DNA of 64,000 bases from Rhyacichthys aspro (lineage: Eukaryota; Chordata; Actinopteri; Gobiiformes; Rhyacichthyidae). This document shows positions 49,138-61,641 of this stretch, in pieces. The first letter of the stretch is position 1; each line of letters opens with the position of its first letter. A program made the translations under genes and the position numbers. The notes below the pieces were generated by a model. It ran no database searches. It saw only the letters and a list, made by a program, of their open reading frames with translations, and was not told the origin of the DNA. The DNA is taken from the NCBI GenBank assembly GCA_036850595.1, contig CM072156.1, positions 10,657,441 through 10,721,440 of the forward strand, in the 5' to 3' direction.

Positions 49138-52100
49138 CTACAAAAATAAAAACAGACATGTATTAAATAAAATTAGAAATATTCTCAATCCTTTGCACAA
49201 TATATTGCAAATGGTAATATTGTAATGACAATATTTCCCGTAAAATGGCATTCAGGACTTTTGTTTGATTCCAGCCTTTTCCCTGGTCCCAGACCTCTGT
49301 GTGAAGTCAGTTGGGACACGGATGATTAGTGTTTTGATAACACTATCACAAGGAAAGAGGAGTGATAATGAGATTTAGGCAGAAATGTTCCCAGACCTCC
49401 ATTTTAGTGATGGAGTCTATCGGTCTCCATGCTTCTGCCCCACTCTATGACCCTTAGCAGACGACAGAGCAACAAGTCTGCTTGATAAATTAGCTGCATA
49501 ATGAGTGAGCAGGAAGAACAGGCTCCGTTTTATCATCAACACAGTGGCCCATGACAGGTAGAGTGTGATAAGCATTAGAAAGAGGCAGGCATCGTGTGCA
49601 GCCAAACAGAGATGCACTCTGGTTATGTAATGTTTCTTGAGAAATAATGGTAGCATGGGAACCTCACTTAACCTCCTGGCACATATTTGTGAACATACTC
49701 AACAATGGGAAATATAGTTTGTAACTGAAGGACTTCTGTACATAAAAGTGGGCAGAGGTCTCTCTGGTGACTGGTGACAGGGTGGTTTCACCAAGTCCAC
49801 AAGGACAATGGCTGTTTATGTCTGTGGTTCCTGAAACTTTTCCTATACAAGCAGCTCGGCTCGAGGAGCAGGGGGAACACGTGCCTAACCCCTGACCACA
49901 ATCAGCACCAACCACAAGCGGGGCAGCGAAGTGGAAACACCATTTAGCGGCATTATGGCCAGGGGTCAGAGTGTTAAGTTCAAACACAAGGATTGGCTCC
50001 AGGTTCGTATAAAGGTCATCTGAGATTGAAAGGTTTTAAACAGGACAGTATCTTATAGGTGTGATGTTGAATAATGGTGATGACTTCTATTGTGATTATT
50101 TTATGAACAATTTTGTCATCAATAGCTGCAGTATATGGCCTGGACCACCAAGATCAGTTTATAAATTCAAATCAATGTGAGACAAATGACCATAACAACT
50201 ATAGATGAGTTTTTAGATGTCTTTTGCTAATGAACATCTAAATAAATGTAGATGCCCACAAACTCAGACCTCAAAGGCTCAGTAGGAGAAAGCATAATTA
50301 AACTGTTACAACAAAGACAAGGCTACAGGACAGACAGGCGGAGAGAACTTAATAATACTGTTAATAATGGCCGTTTAATTGGCCGAGAAGCTGAGCTGCT
50401 TACACACACCTACACAGCTATCAATAATCCAGGCATGGGGAGATTAAACAGTTTGAATCAAAGGAGAAAAACGCCATAGTTCTTGGCATGTATTTACAGT
50501 TGATTTATTAGCTGGAAAGAAGCCATGAAGGGCAGCAATGATCCGGCTGGGTCAGCACAACCACCCTTTCAATATTAAAGACTGTTAAATGAGACTTAAT
50601 GAAGTGGCAGAACAACAAAAAGTGTGACTGACAAAAGATCCCACAGCAACAGGGACCACACTCAACAACTCAAACTACAAATAATATTTGGCATAAGATC
50701 GCTGATGGAGATCTTTCAGGCAAATGATACAAAGCAGTGATTAAAGTTACTAGAGTACAACATTTTATGGTGTAGTATCAGAATAACTAATGTTAGGGAT
50801 CAGCAAGAGAGACACAAGTAACAATAAGTAAAATTAAAAGGCTCTTTAAGTACAGTGGGCCTTTGAATATCACAGTTTCTAACACAGGGCAGAGCGTTCA
50901 TTAAGGAAAGAACAAGAAAATTAAACTAAAACAGTAGATATTATACTAGATATGATAGTAGATATGATACTATTTAACTTAGATGGTAGAAGGTGAATAA
51001 ATTGATGTGTATGTGAACTGTGAATTAGGCTGTAGTTGGGTTAAAGCAGCAGTCTATGGTTTTTAAACATTTACTAAAAGGTTCAGTATCCAATGCATAT
51101 CTAAAGAGGAATCAAGAGTCAGTATAGGTTTTACATAGTAGGACTATCCCTTTGTCCTTTATGGGCTTAGACAGATGTCTCGTCTCTGCTGCTGTAGAAA
51201 TGTTTCTGGGAGATAAGGTCAAGGAAGGTGCAGAGGTCAGAGAAGGTGCTAGATCAGAAGTGTACTGTGTCCATCAGTGTTTGTTTCTCTGCCGGCCTGA
51301 GACTCATTACTGCAGTCATGGGGACTTTAGAGCGCTCAGTAAGGAAGGAAGCGAATTATGCTTGTTTTCACTGAGCAAAAAACACAATCAAAGATGGATG
51401 ATAATTCTTCAATAGAGGCCCTTGGCCACTCCTTACAGAAACACAAGAATATACAATTGTTTCCATGTTACTGTGTACATGTCTGAAGTCAAAATTAATT
51501 TTTCCTATAGCTTTTTATAATTTAAGGTCAAGAATTTATTGGACGTTAGAAAACAATAGCAGTATTTGTGCATGCTTTGATGAAGTTAAATAGGCAGATT
51601 GTTTGTTTTAGAATTACTGAACTATACATGGCTTGGGCATAATACTTTCCCTGAAATGATTAGAACTACTATGAAAAATGTAAGGGATAGGATATTTTGT
51701 AGAAAGGGCTCTTTTTTTCTTTTAAGGTTATTTTTTGTGGTCTTTTCCCCTTTATTTGATAATAGAGGGTAGATAGACAGGAAACAGGGTGCGAGAGGGG
51801 AATGGCATTGGGCAAAGGACCCTTGCTAGAATAGAACCCAGGTCACCTGAGCACGTGACATGTGTCTCACCAGGTGAGCCACCTAGGTGCCCCCTAAAAT
51901 GGGAGTTTTTAAGATAAGTATCAGCACACCTACAGTTAGCACTCCCAGTATAAGCCCGTCTTAATCAAAATATAGACCATTTCTAAGCAACATGGAAATG
52001 TTACAGTATTTTAAATGGTCTCATTTACAGGAGCAAATAGTTAAGTTACATTGGTATTACTCGTGACTGTGCTGACAACAATTAAATAAATTAGTTTTCC

Positions 52101-52548
52101 AATGTTTAAAATACTTCAAAATCACTTGATCACATTAAACTAGGTCTAATGGAAAAGACAAAGGAAATGTTGCTTGTAAATGCCTCTCTGTGGGCAGTGG
52201 AACCATGTTAAGGCCACACACCACACCCAGTTCTGACAGTCACAGCCTCCAAATAAACATCAACTGGATATTGAGATTTTAAACTGATGAATGAAGTGTT
52301 AGTGAGCTACAAACATGAATGCAACAGTGCCTGGTTTCTACTTGTAATGACAATTTTACAATTTCTACGACAGTTGTTCAGTTTTTGAGCTACATGACAA
52401 ACTTTAGCAGCAACAGTTGTTACCGCGGCTGGTGTCATGTTGCCAGCCTGTCTTTGTATTGACTTTAGGGTAAGTCTTGTTCTTCTTTTTGCGAATAATT
52501 AAACGGATTGTAAAAAATGAATAAACAGGTCACACGACGTTGTCTTAC
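49138..52548 (-). other. First intron of SEPTIN2-like gene
   Basis: About 3.4 kb between non-coding exon 1 and the exon with the start codon (exon 2 spans 49098-49137). It contains the second SINE copy; nothing else was recognised. Reading frames on both strands appear random. Confidence 0.55.
51731..51893 (-). mobile_element. tRNA-derived SINE, copy 2
   Basis: Minus strand: head GGCACCTAGGTGGCTCACCT with an A-box (TGGCTCACCTGGTGAGA), B-box TGGGTTCTATTCTA (51827-51840), body with CCAATGCCATTCCCCTCTCG, tail CAAATAAAGGGG. Same family and orientation as the copy at 39591-39744, with the promoter boxes better preserved. It lies in the first intron of the SEPTIN2-like gene, in sense with it. Confidence 0.7.
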
Positions 52549-52700
52549 CTGAGAGTAACTTTGTAATAATATTCTCCAACAATTGTCGCCTCTCGCCGCT
52601 GTCCCAGCCCAGGAAGGGAAACCCGGAAATGATTCCTGAGGGTCCGCCCTGGTCTGACTGTGGTCCTGCGCCACCGCCGCCATTATGGCTCCACTGATAG
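52549..52700 (-). promoter_or_regulatory. septin2: SEPTIN2-like non-coding first exon and promoter, with YY1-like site and possible uORF
   Basis: A donor (CTCAG|GTAAGAC, exon side 52549) ends the first exon, which joins exon 2 at 49137. At 52683 the sense strand reads ATAATGGCGGCGG, a match to the YY1 core (AANATGGCGGC) often found at or just downstream of housekeeping start sites. If transcription starts further upstream, this ATG would open a frame of 77 codons, in strong context (A at -3, G at +4). That frame runs through exons 1-3 and overlaps the septin start in another frame. Confidence 0.55.
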
Positions 52701-53220
52701 AGCCACTGGCTTAACTGTCAGGCTGTCTGATCCAACATGGCTGTGTGAGTATTTCAGTTTCAAATGAAGAAATATTTGAATTCTAGACTTTTCAAACTGT
52801 TTTATCCTAGTGGACATTAATTACCGTCACAGTAGTCGCAGGCCTATACATGTAATTAGTTTTAAGCATGACATAAGCCTCTCTTTTTCCAATGATGATT
52901 TAGACTACTTTACACCAGAGGCCCACTAAATCCCTTTAAAACTAGAATGACTAAAAGTAGAACAGGCTAATAGGAACACCTTTCTGAGATTAAAAAAAAC
53001 TCTAGATACAATATTGAGTGATAGCCTATAAAATAGTATGTTATTGTGTAATAAAGTCTGTGTCACGCTCGCGTTATGACCTGGAAAATCAGAAACAAAA
53101 TCTATTGCATCCATCCACTGGAAGTCTTTGAGTCACCCCTTCCCATAAAGCCCCCTTCTTTCTCTATTCGTGGTAAATAGCTGTTCAAACACACAAAGGT
53201 TTGTGGACCGCTTTATTCAG

Positions 53221-53550
53221 CCTCACAACTTCCCTGCGCTCTCATTGGTCCCGTGAGGATGCGGTCGCAGCTCATTGGACAAAAGTTTTCCTGCGCTACA
53301 AACACCCCCCACCTCTCAGATATTCGTAGTCCGATGTTACTGTGGTTCCAGTTGTTTTCACATCACCCCTCTAACAAAGAAAGCGGAGCTGGTGCCATTC
53401 CCTGTCCCCTTGAAGGCTGAATGATGCGCAAGTAACAAGTGGACGCAGCTCTGAGGCCAGAACCAAGCAAAAGAGGCGCTGTTACCCCTTGCTCTCAGTA
53501 GCGAGTGAGTTTTTCAGAGTTTGGACAAAGTTTTTCGGAGTGAAAGCAGC
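53221..53550 (+). promoter_or_regulatory. cldn5: CLDN5 promoter and 5'UTR
   Basis: Two inverted CCAAT boxes, each in the context CTCATTGG (53242-53249 and 53272-53279), are exactly 30 bp apart, a spacing known for NF-Y. ETS-type TTCC cores occur nearby (CAACTTCCC at about 53226 and TTTTCCTGCG at about 53286). ETS-factor control of endothelial CLDN5 is known; use of these sites is inferred. No TATA box is seen at a convincing distance. Confidence 0.5.
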
Positions 53551-54198
53551 ATGGTGTCGGCCGGTCTGGAGATCATGGGGCTGGGGCTCTGCGTCGTCGG
53601 CTCGCTGCTGGTGATGGTCGCCTGCGGGCTGCCCATGTGGAAAGTAACGGCTTTCATCGAGGCCAACATCGTGGTCGCGCAAACAATATGGGACGGCCTG
53701 TGGATGTCCTGCGTGGTTCAGAGCACGGGGCAGATGCAGTGCAAGGTGCACGACTCGGTCCTCGCGCTGAGCCACGACCTGCAGGCAGCTCGAGCGCTGA
53801 CCATCATCTCCTCCGTAATGGGGGTGCTGGGGCTTATGGTGGTCATCGCGGGGGCGCAATGCACCAACTGCATCCGCACAGAGTACGTCAAAGCCCGGGT
53901 AGTGAACGCCGGCGGGGTCATTTACATAATCAGCGGTCTGTTTGTGCTGGTCCCTCTCTGCTGGATGGCCAACAACATCATCTCGGATTTCTACAACCCG
54001 CAGGTGCCCGCGTCCAAGAAGAGAGAGATCGGCGCTGCGCTCTACATCGGATGGGCCGCCACGGCGCTTCTGCTCGTCGGGGGAGCGCTGCTGTGCTGCT
54101 CATGTCCCTCCGGTGGTAACTCGGGATACTCAGTCAAATACGCACCGACCAAGAGAACCACACAGAACGGGGACTATGACAAGAGGAATTACGTGTAG
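53551..54198 (+). CDS. cldn5: Claudin 5
   Basis: Tight-junction membrane protein, central to endothelial and blood-brain-barrier sealing. Intronless frame of 215 residues (human 218), as usual for CLDN5. The ATG at 53551 has a good context (AGCAGCATGG); the frame is open slightly further upstream but without an ATG. Four membrane segments are evident: about 8-27, 78-98, 117-143 and 160-182. The claudin signature in the first extracellular loop is intact: W30, GLW at 49-51, C54 and C64. The palmitoylation-type CC pair follows helix 4, and the C-terminus NGDYDKRNYV ends in the PDZ-binding YV. Codon use is GC-rich compared with the surroundings. It is head to head with the SEPTIN2-like gene. Teleosts carry two CLDN5 copies (a and b); which one this is cannot be told for certain. 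Confidence 0.97.
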   Translation: MVSAGLEIMGLGLCVVGSLLVMVACGLPMWKVTAFIEANIVVAQTIWDGLWMSCVVQSTGQMQCKVHDSVLALSHDLQAARALTIISSVMGVLGLMVVIAGAQCTNCIRTEYVKARVVNAGGVIYIISGLFVLVPLCWMANNIISDFYNPQVPASKKREIGAALYIGWAATALLLVGGALLCCSCPSGGNSGYSVKYAPTKRTTQNGDYDKRNYV

Positions 54199-54315
54199 CC
54201 ACGCGACCTCTGAGCGTAAAGATCACATTCAGCTTCCTAAAACAGATAGTCTATCTTACTTAGTTAAATATGGCGGACTTTATCTTTGCACCTGCTGGTT
54301 TTATCTGAACTTTTG

Positions 54316-54857
54316 AATAAATGGAAGCGCCTCTCCTGTTTCGACCACTCGCTCAAAAGGACTAATCTTTTTGTACAGTACATATTGGAGATTCGATAAA
54401 GACTTTGCAAAAAGAGGTCGCTTGTGACAAAAAGAGTATCTTTGTTAGGTAGCCTACCTTTTGTAAGTCATCGAACATCTTACTCTGAATTGTTTACCTC
54501 TGTATGTTTTTATTTCTAGAGGACGTTCTTTTGAATATACACACAAGTCTTTTGCCTTGTTGTGCGTTGTCAGCACAACGTTGTACAGTAAAAATTGCAC
54601 TCCCACAAAGTGGAACTACGCCGAGGATGTTGTGGACGCCAGCAATGTCAAACTAAAACATCAGGAAGAAAAGTGCACGCGTAAAGCGTATAATGGTGTT
54701 TCGTACATAAGTTAATGACTGAAATTTGCTGTCTAAATTTTGGACCTGTGGAACACTGGGTGCATTATTGCATACAGTTTTTGGCTGCACTGGGCATGTG
54801 CAGTCATCTTTCGTTTCTGCAGGTGGTTTCTGTTGTTTTCACAAACTTTCAAATAAA
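54316..54857 (+). terminator. cldn5: CLDN5 poly(A) signals
   Basis: AATAAA at 54316-54321 (118 bases after the stop) and at 54852-54857 (about 650 bases after). The second gives the longer 3'UTR that is usual for claudin 5; both may be used. Confidence 0.55.
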
Positions 54858-56332
54858 ACATTGTTTCTGTTTAATGTTGATGCAATGATTGGTTATTCAC
54901 GTGTATAAGATGCAATACTGTTTGGTTCTCTTAAGATTAAACCGAATATATTGTCTAAAAGATATGGTTAAGGTGTGTTATTGGATCAAAAGAAGAGACA
55001 CTTATACATCAAGGCGTGTAATGGTAGGTGTCCTGCTTCGCTGTGCGTAATGCCTGTGTTCCCACCACGAATCCACATACCCCCACGGCGGGAGAAAGTA
55101 TTTTGGTTAGGCATAGAAAACCAGATGACAATGCCCTTTCAGAAAGAGTGGGGCTCTGCTGTTCAGTTCACAATACTCCAAACCCCCCCAGCACCTCCAC
55201 CCCCTTTCAGAACACCCCCACCCCTCTCAGTAGTACTCATTGAAAGGCGTTCAAATTAGAGCTACGCAGAAGCTTCCCCTAAGTCAACTGTATTCATTAG
55301 TCATCAACAAATAAGTCTACATGTCTCTGCAATATAAGAGATAGGCTAATTACGCACAGTCATTTACACATACATTGTTACATCTGTCGTGCAAATATAT
55401 GGCAATGTGCTTTGAGAAACACAAGTAATATGGGGAACAACCGACTTATTTCAAAATGTGACTGGATTACCAAAGATTATCCATACTTGTTTTGGCCACT
55501 TAAGAATCTTAGCAGGTCATATGCCTTCTTAAAAGAAGAAATAAGAAATTCTGCATACAGTCATAAGAGTGTGCACATTTCCCAACATTATTTAATCCGA
55601 ATTTATTCTGGAAATCCAAAATTTTAATTACTATTGTGTGTTGTGGGAGGAATTTCAGTTGAACAATAGCTTTGGGTCACAGCCATTTTTTTTTTTATTT
55701 ACGTGGCCTCAGACATTTATCATCTCACACTGCCGCTGTAGCTCCTTCAGACTGGGTGAGGTCCCAGAGTTACAAGTCAAAATTACAGTAAATACATCAG
55801 GCTAAATTTCAGGTAAATGGTACAAATATCATAAGACTCTTGTTACATAATAAGCATATCCGATATGTTACATATAAATAATTATGGTTTCTCTTTTGCT
55901 CTGTACTACTTTAAATGTAAATGCAATGTAAAAACAAGGCATAGAATAAATAAACATGTTCTCAAAAGCAACATTTTACTGAATATGTGTTAAGAAAGAA
56001 TGTTAAGAATGTAAAGAACTTGCAAATGAAGCAAATCTATTGATAAGTTCTATTACTATTAACACATCTATTATGTTATAGTATTTTTCAGTGACAGTAA
56101 TATCTCAGCTGGCCTGTGCATGATTGTGTGTGAACAAAGGGCCTCGCTGAAGGTCAGGTCTGGTCTGCCTCAGTGAGATGTTTTTGTCTTTCTGTTAGTT
56201 CCACTCCTTTAGTCTCCACGCAGAGTGACGAAGCGCCGGCCGGGTGTGTGTGGGGGTGTGTGTAGAGAGTTGGGGGTGCACCTTTAAAAAAAGACCCACA
56301 TTCCCTTAAGAAGAGAGGCAAATAGGGCCAAC

Positions 56333-56434
56333 GACGTCACTCAATGGGCACTCTCCATGGTAACCAGCCTGAACCTGCAGTTGCCTGGCGACCAGAGCCT
56401 ATAATGTGGTGGTATGGATGAGAGTAATAAAAGG
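56333..56434 (+). promoter_or_regulatory. Unassigned CRE plus RFX X-box plus TATA-like cluster
   Basis: Within 100 bp there is a GACGTCA CRE core (56333-56339), GGTAACC (56359-56365, an X-box half site), and a full RFX X-box at 56380-56392 (minus strand GTCGCCAGGCAAC fits GTNRCC-N-RGYAAC). A TATA-like TAATAAAAGG (56425-56434) follows. The order and spacing look like a core promoter or enhancer, but no gene starts downstream on the plus strand. Confidence 0.35.
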
Positions 56435-59400
56435 CCTGGCCAGCAGACATTCCAGCCACCGTGGACACACACACGTACACACACTGTGCAGTCTGGGACA
56501 TGAAGCAGGGATTTACATAAAGCCTGTAATGGTTTCTGGAAAAGAGCTGTGACAGCACAAATATATTTGTATCTATCAGTTTTATTTTAAGAACAACCAT
56601 GAATGGCTTCACAAACATGAGCTACTGTCAAATGCAAGTAAAAATGAAATTCAAGAATGTTTGTTCCATACTGATTATGTCACACAAAGATCTCAGAGAC
56701 AATACACATACCTCCACATCATAGTTTGACCTCTAAACTTGACCTCTTTAGCCCGAAGGGTGAAGCCGCATGGTTAAGGTCATTCCAGGGTGTGCTCTGA
56801 CTTTTGATGTGTCCATCCAGTGAAGACTGTGGGAGTTGTTTCTCATGACATGAACTTTGAACTTAAAATCAAACTGTGGGCCAGGCAGTTAAAAGTCACT
56901 GACCATGATGTCATCAGGCCAGAGACCCACACATGTGATCAGGGTGACTAAAATGACAGCAATCCAACTGCTGACAGCAAAACTCATTTTTGCTGTAAAC
57001 GCTCAGAACCAGTTCAAACACAACTACTTTGAGGAAAGGTCTTGTGTGCTACTGTCATTTTATTTGGGGGGAATTAAATTTAACCAAAGAGTATTTGAAG
57101 TATTCAAAGTGTTCAGCAAATGTCACCTTAAGTTAAACATTGCTGTTCATAGTTTATTGACAACTCCAGGAGCACATGGTTATTATTTCAGACTCAGTGT
57201 AATGTCATCCAGCAGCAGGTGCGTAAGTGTACAGCAAGTCTCAGCTGGATAGAGCTTACTCACACACAGTAAAGCCAAGAGTCAGCAGGTGGCTAAACAT
57301 GGAGGACAAATGTGTCTTTGTACCCACAGTTAAAGACCTCATAAGCCATTTGTCTCAGAAACAATGCCAGAGCCAACGTGGTTAAAGATGGAGATCAGAA
57401 AAACACCTTGCTCTTTCTCCTGCATGTCACAAAGTTTACAGCTTGGTGAGTCAGGAGTTTTGTCGCAGCCTTTAACACAAGCAGGCTTCCTGTGCAGCGG
57501 ACAGTGGGACGGGAAACAGGAAGGAACATGAAGGGTGTGGAGAGGAGGAGTGGGCCTGGGCTCACTTTGTGCTTGGACTCATTTGCTCCAGGAGCATGCA
57601 TATGCAGATTCATGAAAAAAGACTTTAAGCTGACTGGATCAAGTCAAAGTTTCTTCTTCATTACAATAGCAAAGCTGGATATTTGCAAGTGTTGAACACA
57701 TATAAAGGTATTGGTAAGTAGCTATGTATTTTATAAAAATTCTAATCATGATTAAAAAGTAGATATCTATCATTACTGCAAAACAAACATGATCACAAAC
57801 AGAAATGGAAGCCATACCCTTAAACGTCTCCTCACATAACATAAACAATGGATTCTGCCAAACATTTAATCACATCTCTTGTGTGACACAATATTTAACT
57901 ATTGGCATGTAACAGCTACAAACCAACAGCACTTTTATACAACCCAATGAAATGTTTTTCTAACAGAGTGAAAAATAAGTGTTTCAGGATGGGTTTATCT
58001 TGAAAATATGAACCTGTTACAAGGAGTCTCAACTCCTTTCATGCCTGTGTGAATGAGATCATTTTGCTGTATATCACCGGGATGAGGCCATTTTACAGAA
58101 GCACACACAGTCTTGTACAAGCTAGGCTGGGCCAAACAAAGCGGTGAATGACAACCCTCTGCTGAGAAGAAGATGAGGCCTGGCAGCTTGAGGAATGTCT
58201 AGGGTGGGATCAAGAGACATTTCTAATTTGGCATGGTTGGCAACTTGTTTGCAATGTCTGTGACTTCAAAAACTAAAATGGAAGGCATGGCAGAATTTGG
58301 ATCACCACAGCACAGGTGGTGTTGCTTTTAGAGTTCATTCTGCCTGCCTTATTAACATAGGATATGTCTAATCAGTGGCTGAATAAACAAACAGCCATTC
58401 TAAAACACAGGAACACATGCACAAACAGGATCAGGATCTCCTGTATTGTCTCCATACTAATTGCATCTTGTAGGAAATATTTGCACAGACACAGGGCCAA
58501 TTAGACTTTTTTCTCTTTCCTTTTGGGTGTTTTCTTTTTCTCCTCTTTGTGTGGCGGCAGTTTATTTTCAAGAGGAAAAGCTGCAGAGCATGTCATCCTC
58601 TAAAGGGAGTCTTGCATGGCTGAGCCACCTACCACAGAGGACAAGAGAAAAGACACACTGCACCCAAAGAAGAGACACTGGTCCGTTTCAGCTCCCCTCG
58701 ACTGGATTCACACTGTAACCCAAAATAATGTGACACACAGGCATGCTGGGCTTAAAATTAAGACCACTACAAGAGCACTTTGAGAATGCAAAGCCCTTTC
58801 AAGGCCAACAATCCAGTATTCTTCTCATTGCACATGACCAATGCTTTCCTCCCTTTGTCTAATAGAACTGCTGGTTTGTTTAAAGCTATGGCGAGGAGGA
58901 CTTACTCTACCTGTTGAATATCCTTTTGGTCACTCGGCACTTTCACAGATTGCCTACACAAACTGTCCACATGAGAGGCCTGTAAGAGTTTGACCTGACC
59001 ATTCAGTAACAGTAGGGGTGCATAAACTCTTTTTACTGTGAATAAAAAGTAAGCAACATCAATAGAGTAAAACACAGCTTACCATTTATTGCAGACTAAC
59101 CGGGACATGTATAAAAAGTAAAATGAAAATGCAAACATTTCAAAGACCGCCATAAACACTTCAAACCTTATCTGACTGGGTTCTGGAGTCGTTTTTTTTT
59201 TTTCCAGAAAATCTAAAGATAAAGACCAGACCCAGAGAATAGCTGCATGGTTGACAAGTATTCAGTCAGTTGCAGTGTGTAATGTCACACACCTTGAATA
59301 CAACCAAAAAGTAAGATGTGTTTTCAGAGACAAACCTGATATAAAGACAGCAAAACATCAGTTGATTAATACACTATATATTTGGAAAAATCCTAATGAT

Positions 59401-60011
59401 ACATGAATATTTATTTAATTTTACTCAAAACGCTGTTAGTTCTGACTATTATTGTTTTCTGAATTCTGAAATCTTCAATTAATAATACTAATAAACCTAA
59501 AGATTTTATGCTGGATTGACATTTACTGTTATTCTTTTGTGAAAGGGTATTTGAAAACATTGAAGAGGAGGACATTTCAGGGGGTACCTCCCCAGCAGTG
59601 AGAGGGACACAAAGGTTAGAGGTCACTGCATTTGGGATCATTAGGGGCATCTGTGGGTTGGCAGTTTGACAAAAGGCTATCCAGAGGTAGAGGTATAAGG
59701 GGTTATTTAAAGTTTATTGGCTTATTTTGATTAGAAAAATATTTGCAGGATACATTTTTTTGTTTTTGTCATTTCACAGTGGTGCACAACAGTTACCCTC
59801 TTTGTATCAGTTGTTCACCACAGCTGATCTCTTAAAGTAATACTAACACAGATGTGTAAATACATGTCGGCTACTGGAGTCTCAAGTACTTCTAAAACAT
59901 TATAATAACACTCACCTCTAACCACTAGAAGCTCAGCCCCGAGAGGTACATGCAACATGACTGAGTGTGCGGCTTTCACAACAGCCTGTCTCTGACGCTA
60001 TGATTCCCTCA

Positions 60012-60015
60012 GTGT

Positions 60016-60053
<38 letters not shown>
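60012..60053. repeat. (GT)n microsatellite
   Basis: About 21 GT units, with one interruption (GTATGT) near the left end. Confidence 0.9.
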
Positions 60054-60056
<3 letters not shown>

Positions 60057-61496
60057 ACATGCCACATTCCTCGGATGCAGAGTGGCGGAAAGGCCAGTGG
60101 CCCCACTTCACCAGAGGTGCAAGAGGGGGGATGGAGAGCAGTGTGATTGATGGGAGAGAGGAGAGGACTGTGATGGGGTGAACAGGTGGATCATTAGAGC
60201 TGCACATCAGGGAATATTGATATTTTCACATTTAGAAACAGTTTAAGAACAAAGCATTAGTGTTTGGTACTTTCCTTAACTGGCACCAATTTTAATGTGA
60301 TGCAGTAACAATATTTCTCCTTAATGGCTTACAATATAATATTGAAGCCCAGAATGGGTTCTGTGAAGGTGTAAACAAAGCCTTTATGTTTAGCAGTATT
60401 TTTTCTACAATATTATTTTCTGTAATGTATATAAAAAATTTACAAGACATGGCCAAAAAATAGCCACATTGTGTTTTTCACTTACTTAGAAATGGTGGGC
60501 TATTACACAGAATTTCCACAAATAACATCACTGTGTTGCACCTCACAATACGTTTGTGGTTTGAAATTGTTCTGAGTACACTAGGCCCTTGAGAAGGCTG
60601 GACATGCACATATTTCACACAGTGTGAAGAAATGATGACGCAAAAGCTCACTGGTGACAATAAGGCTTTCGCATCAACATCCCTCTGCTGCAGATTGTGA
60701 TGTTTCAATCCCAGGACTGCTAGTCCATTTGGCCTTTCCTGTAAAACACCCCTTACGGTCTTGGTCCCATCCAGATCCAGGAGCGATATGGATCTTAATG
60801 AGCCCACTGAGAGAGGTGGAGACCACACCTTTCCAGTCACGCTCTGGGCCAGCAGCAATTCACCACTTGGAACGCTGGCCTACATTCAATCTGGTCCAAG
60901 GTCACCAGCTCCAAGTTGGCCTACAGAAGCACACCCAGCTCACCAAGTTCATTAAATGTTTAGTCCAAGTCACACACACAGTCCAACAGTCAGGGTGCTT
61001 TTCTGTCAGGGGAACTACAAGATTTGTTTCACCTAAACAAAAGTTTGGAGCAAGATGAAAAGACTAATCACTTGGGATCAGACTTTGGCACAGCTCACTC
61101 TGACTGCCAGCCGCCAACACTCTGCCAGATCTTTGTTTTATGACAGAAATGAAGGTGTTGCTGCTTTGTGATACAGAGTTAATGCTGTGGCCCACTCACC
61201 CACTTTCAATCATCACAGTGGTTTGTGGAGATAACATGGACTTAACACTTTGGATCTGTGAAATAAGTAGCTTTGCTATGAGTTTAAGGAATTTTCTGTT
61301 GCAAGTAGGGAGATAAAAAAAAAAATCATTTTAATTGGCATCATTATATAAATGGCAGAAGAGAAAAATATATTTTTCCAAAGGGATCCTGGTCTTATTT
61401 GATTGAATACAAAGTGAATATTGCTAAATAGAAATGGTGAGGTTATCAAAACTGTGAATTCATAAATAATTAAAAACCACTTCAGACATTAAAAGA

Positions 61497-61502
61497 TTTA
61501 TT
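61497..61502 (-). terminator. cdc45: CDC45 poly(A) signal
   Basis: Minus-strand AATAAA about 140 bases after the CDC45 stop codon. Confidence 0.6.
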
Positions 61503-61641
61503 AAACATGTATAAAACAATGTGATTTTCACGTGATGAATAAAAGACAAATTTTAACAATTAAAATACATCAGTTGCATAACTTTACACACAGCTGTACA
61601 AATAAAGACTATGGAGATTAACAATGCTTTGCTCAGGTGTC

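Larger units (their letters stand above)
54858..61496. other. Gene-free interval CLDN5 to CDC45
   Basis: About 6.6 kb between the 3' ends of convergent genes CLDN5 (+) and CDC45 (-). It contains a promoter-like element near 56.3 kb, a GT microsatellite and a C-rich patch at about 55180-55230. Frames such as 60654-61058 show no family signature and are not supported as genes. I see no tRNA or other RNA gene. Confidence 0.55.

Noticed and set aside
53637..54119. 160-codon plus-strand frame inside CLDN5
   Set aside because: Out-of-frame shadow of the GC-rich CLDN5 coding sequence.
60654..61058. 134-codon plus-strand frame between CLDN5 and CDC45
   Set aside because: Proline/histidine-rich without homology signature, promoter or poly(A) signal. 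It may be a decayed repeat, but I could not identify a family.
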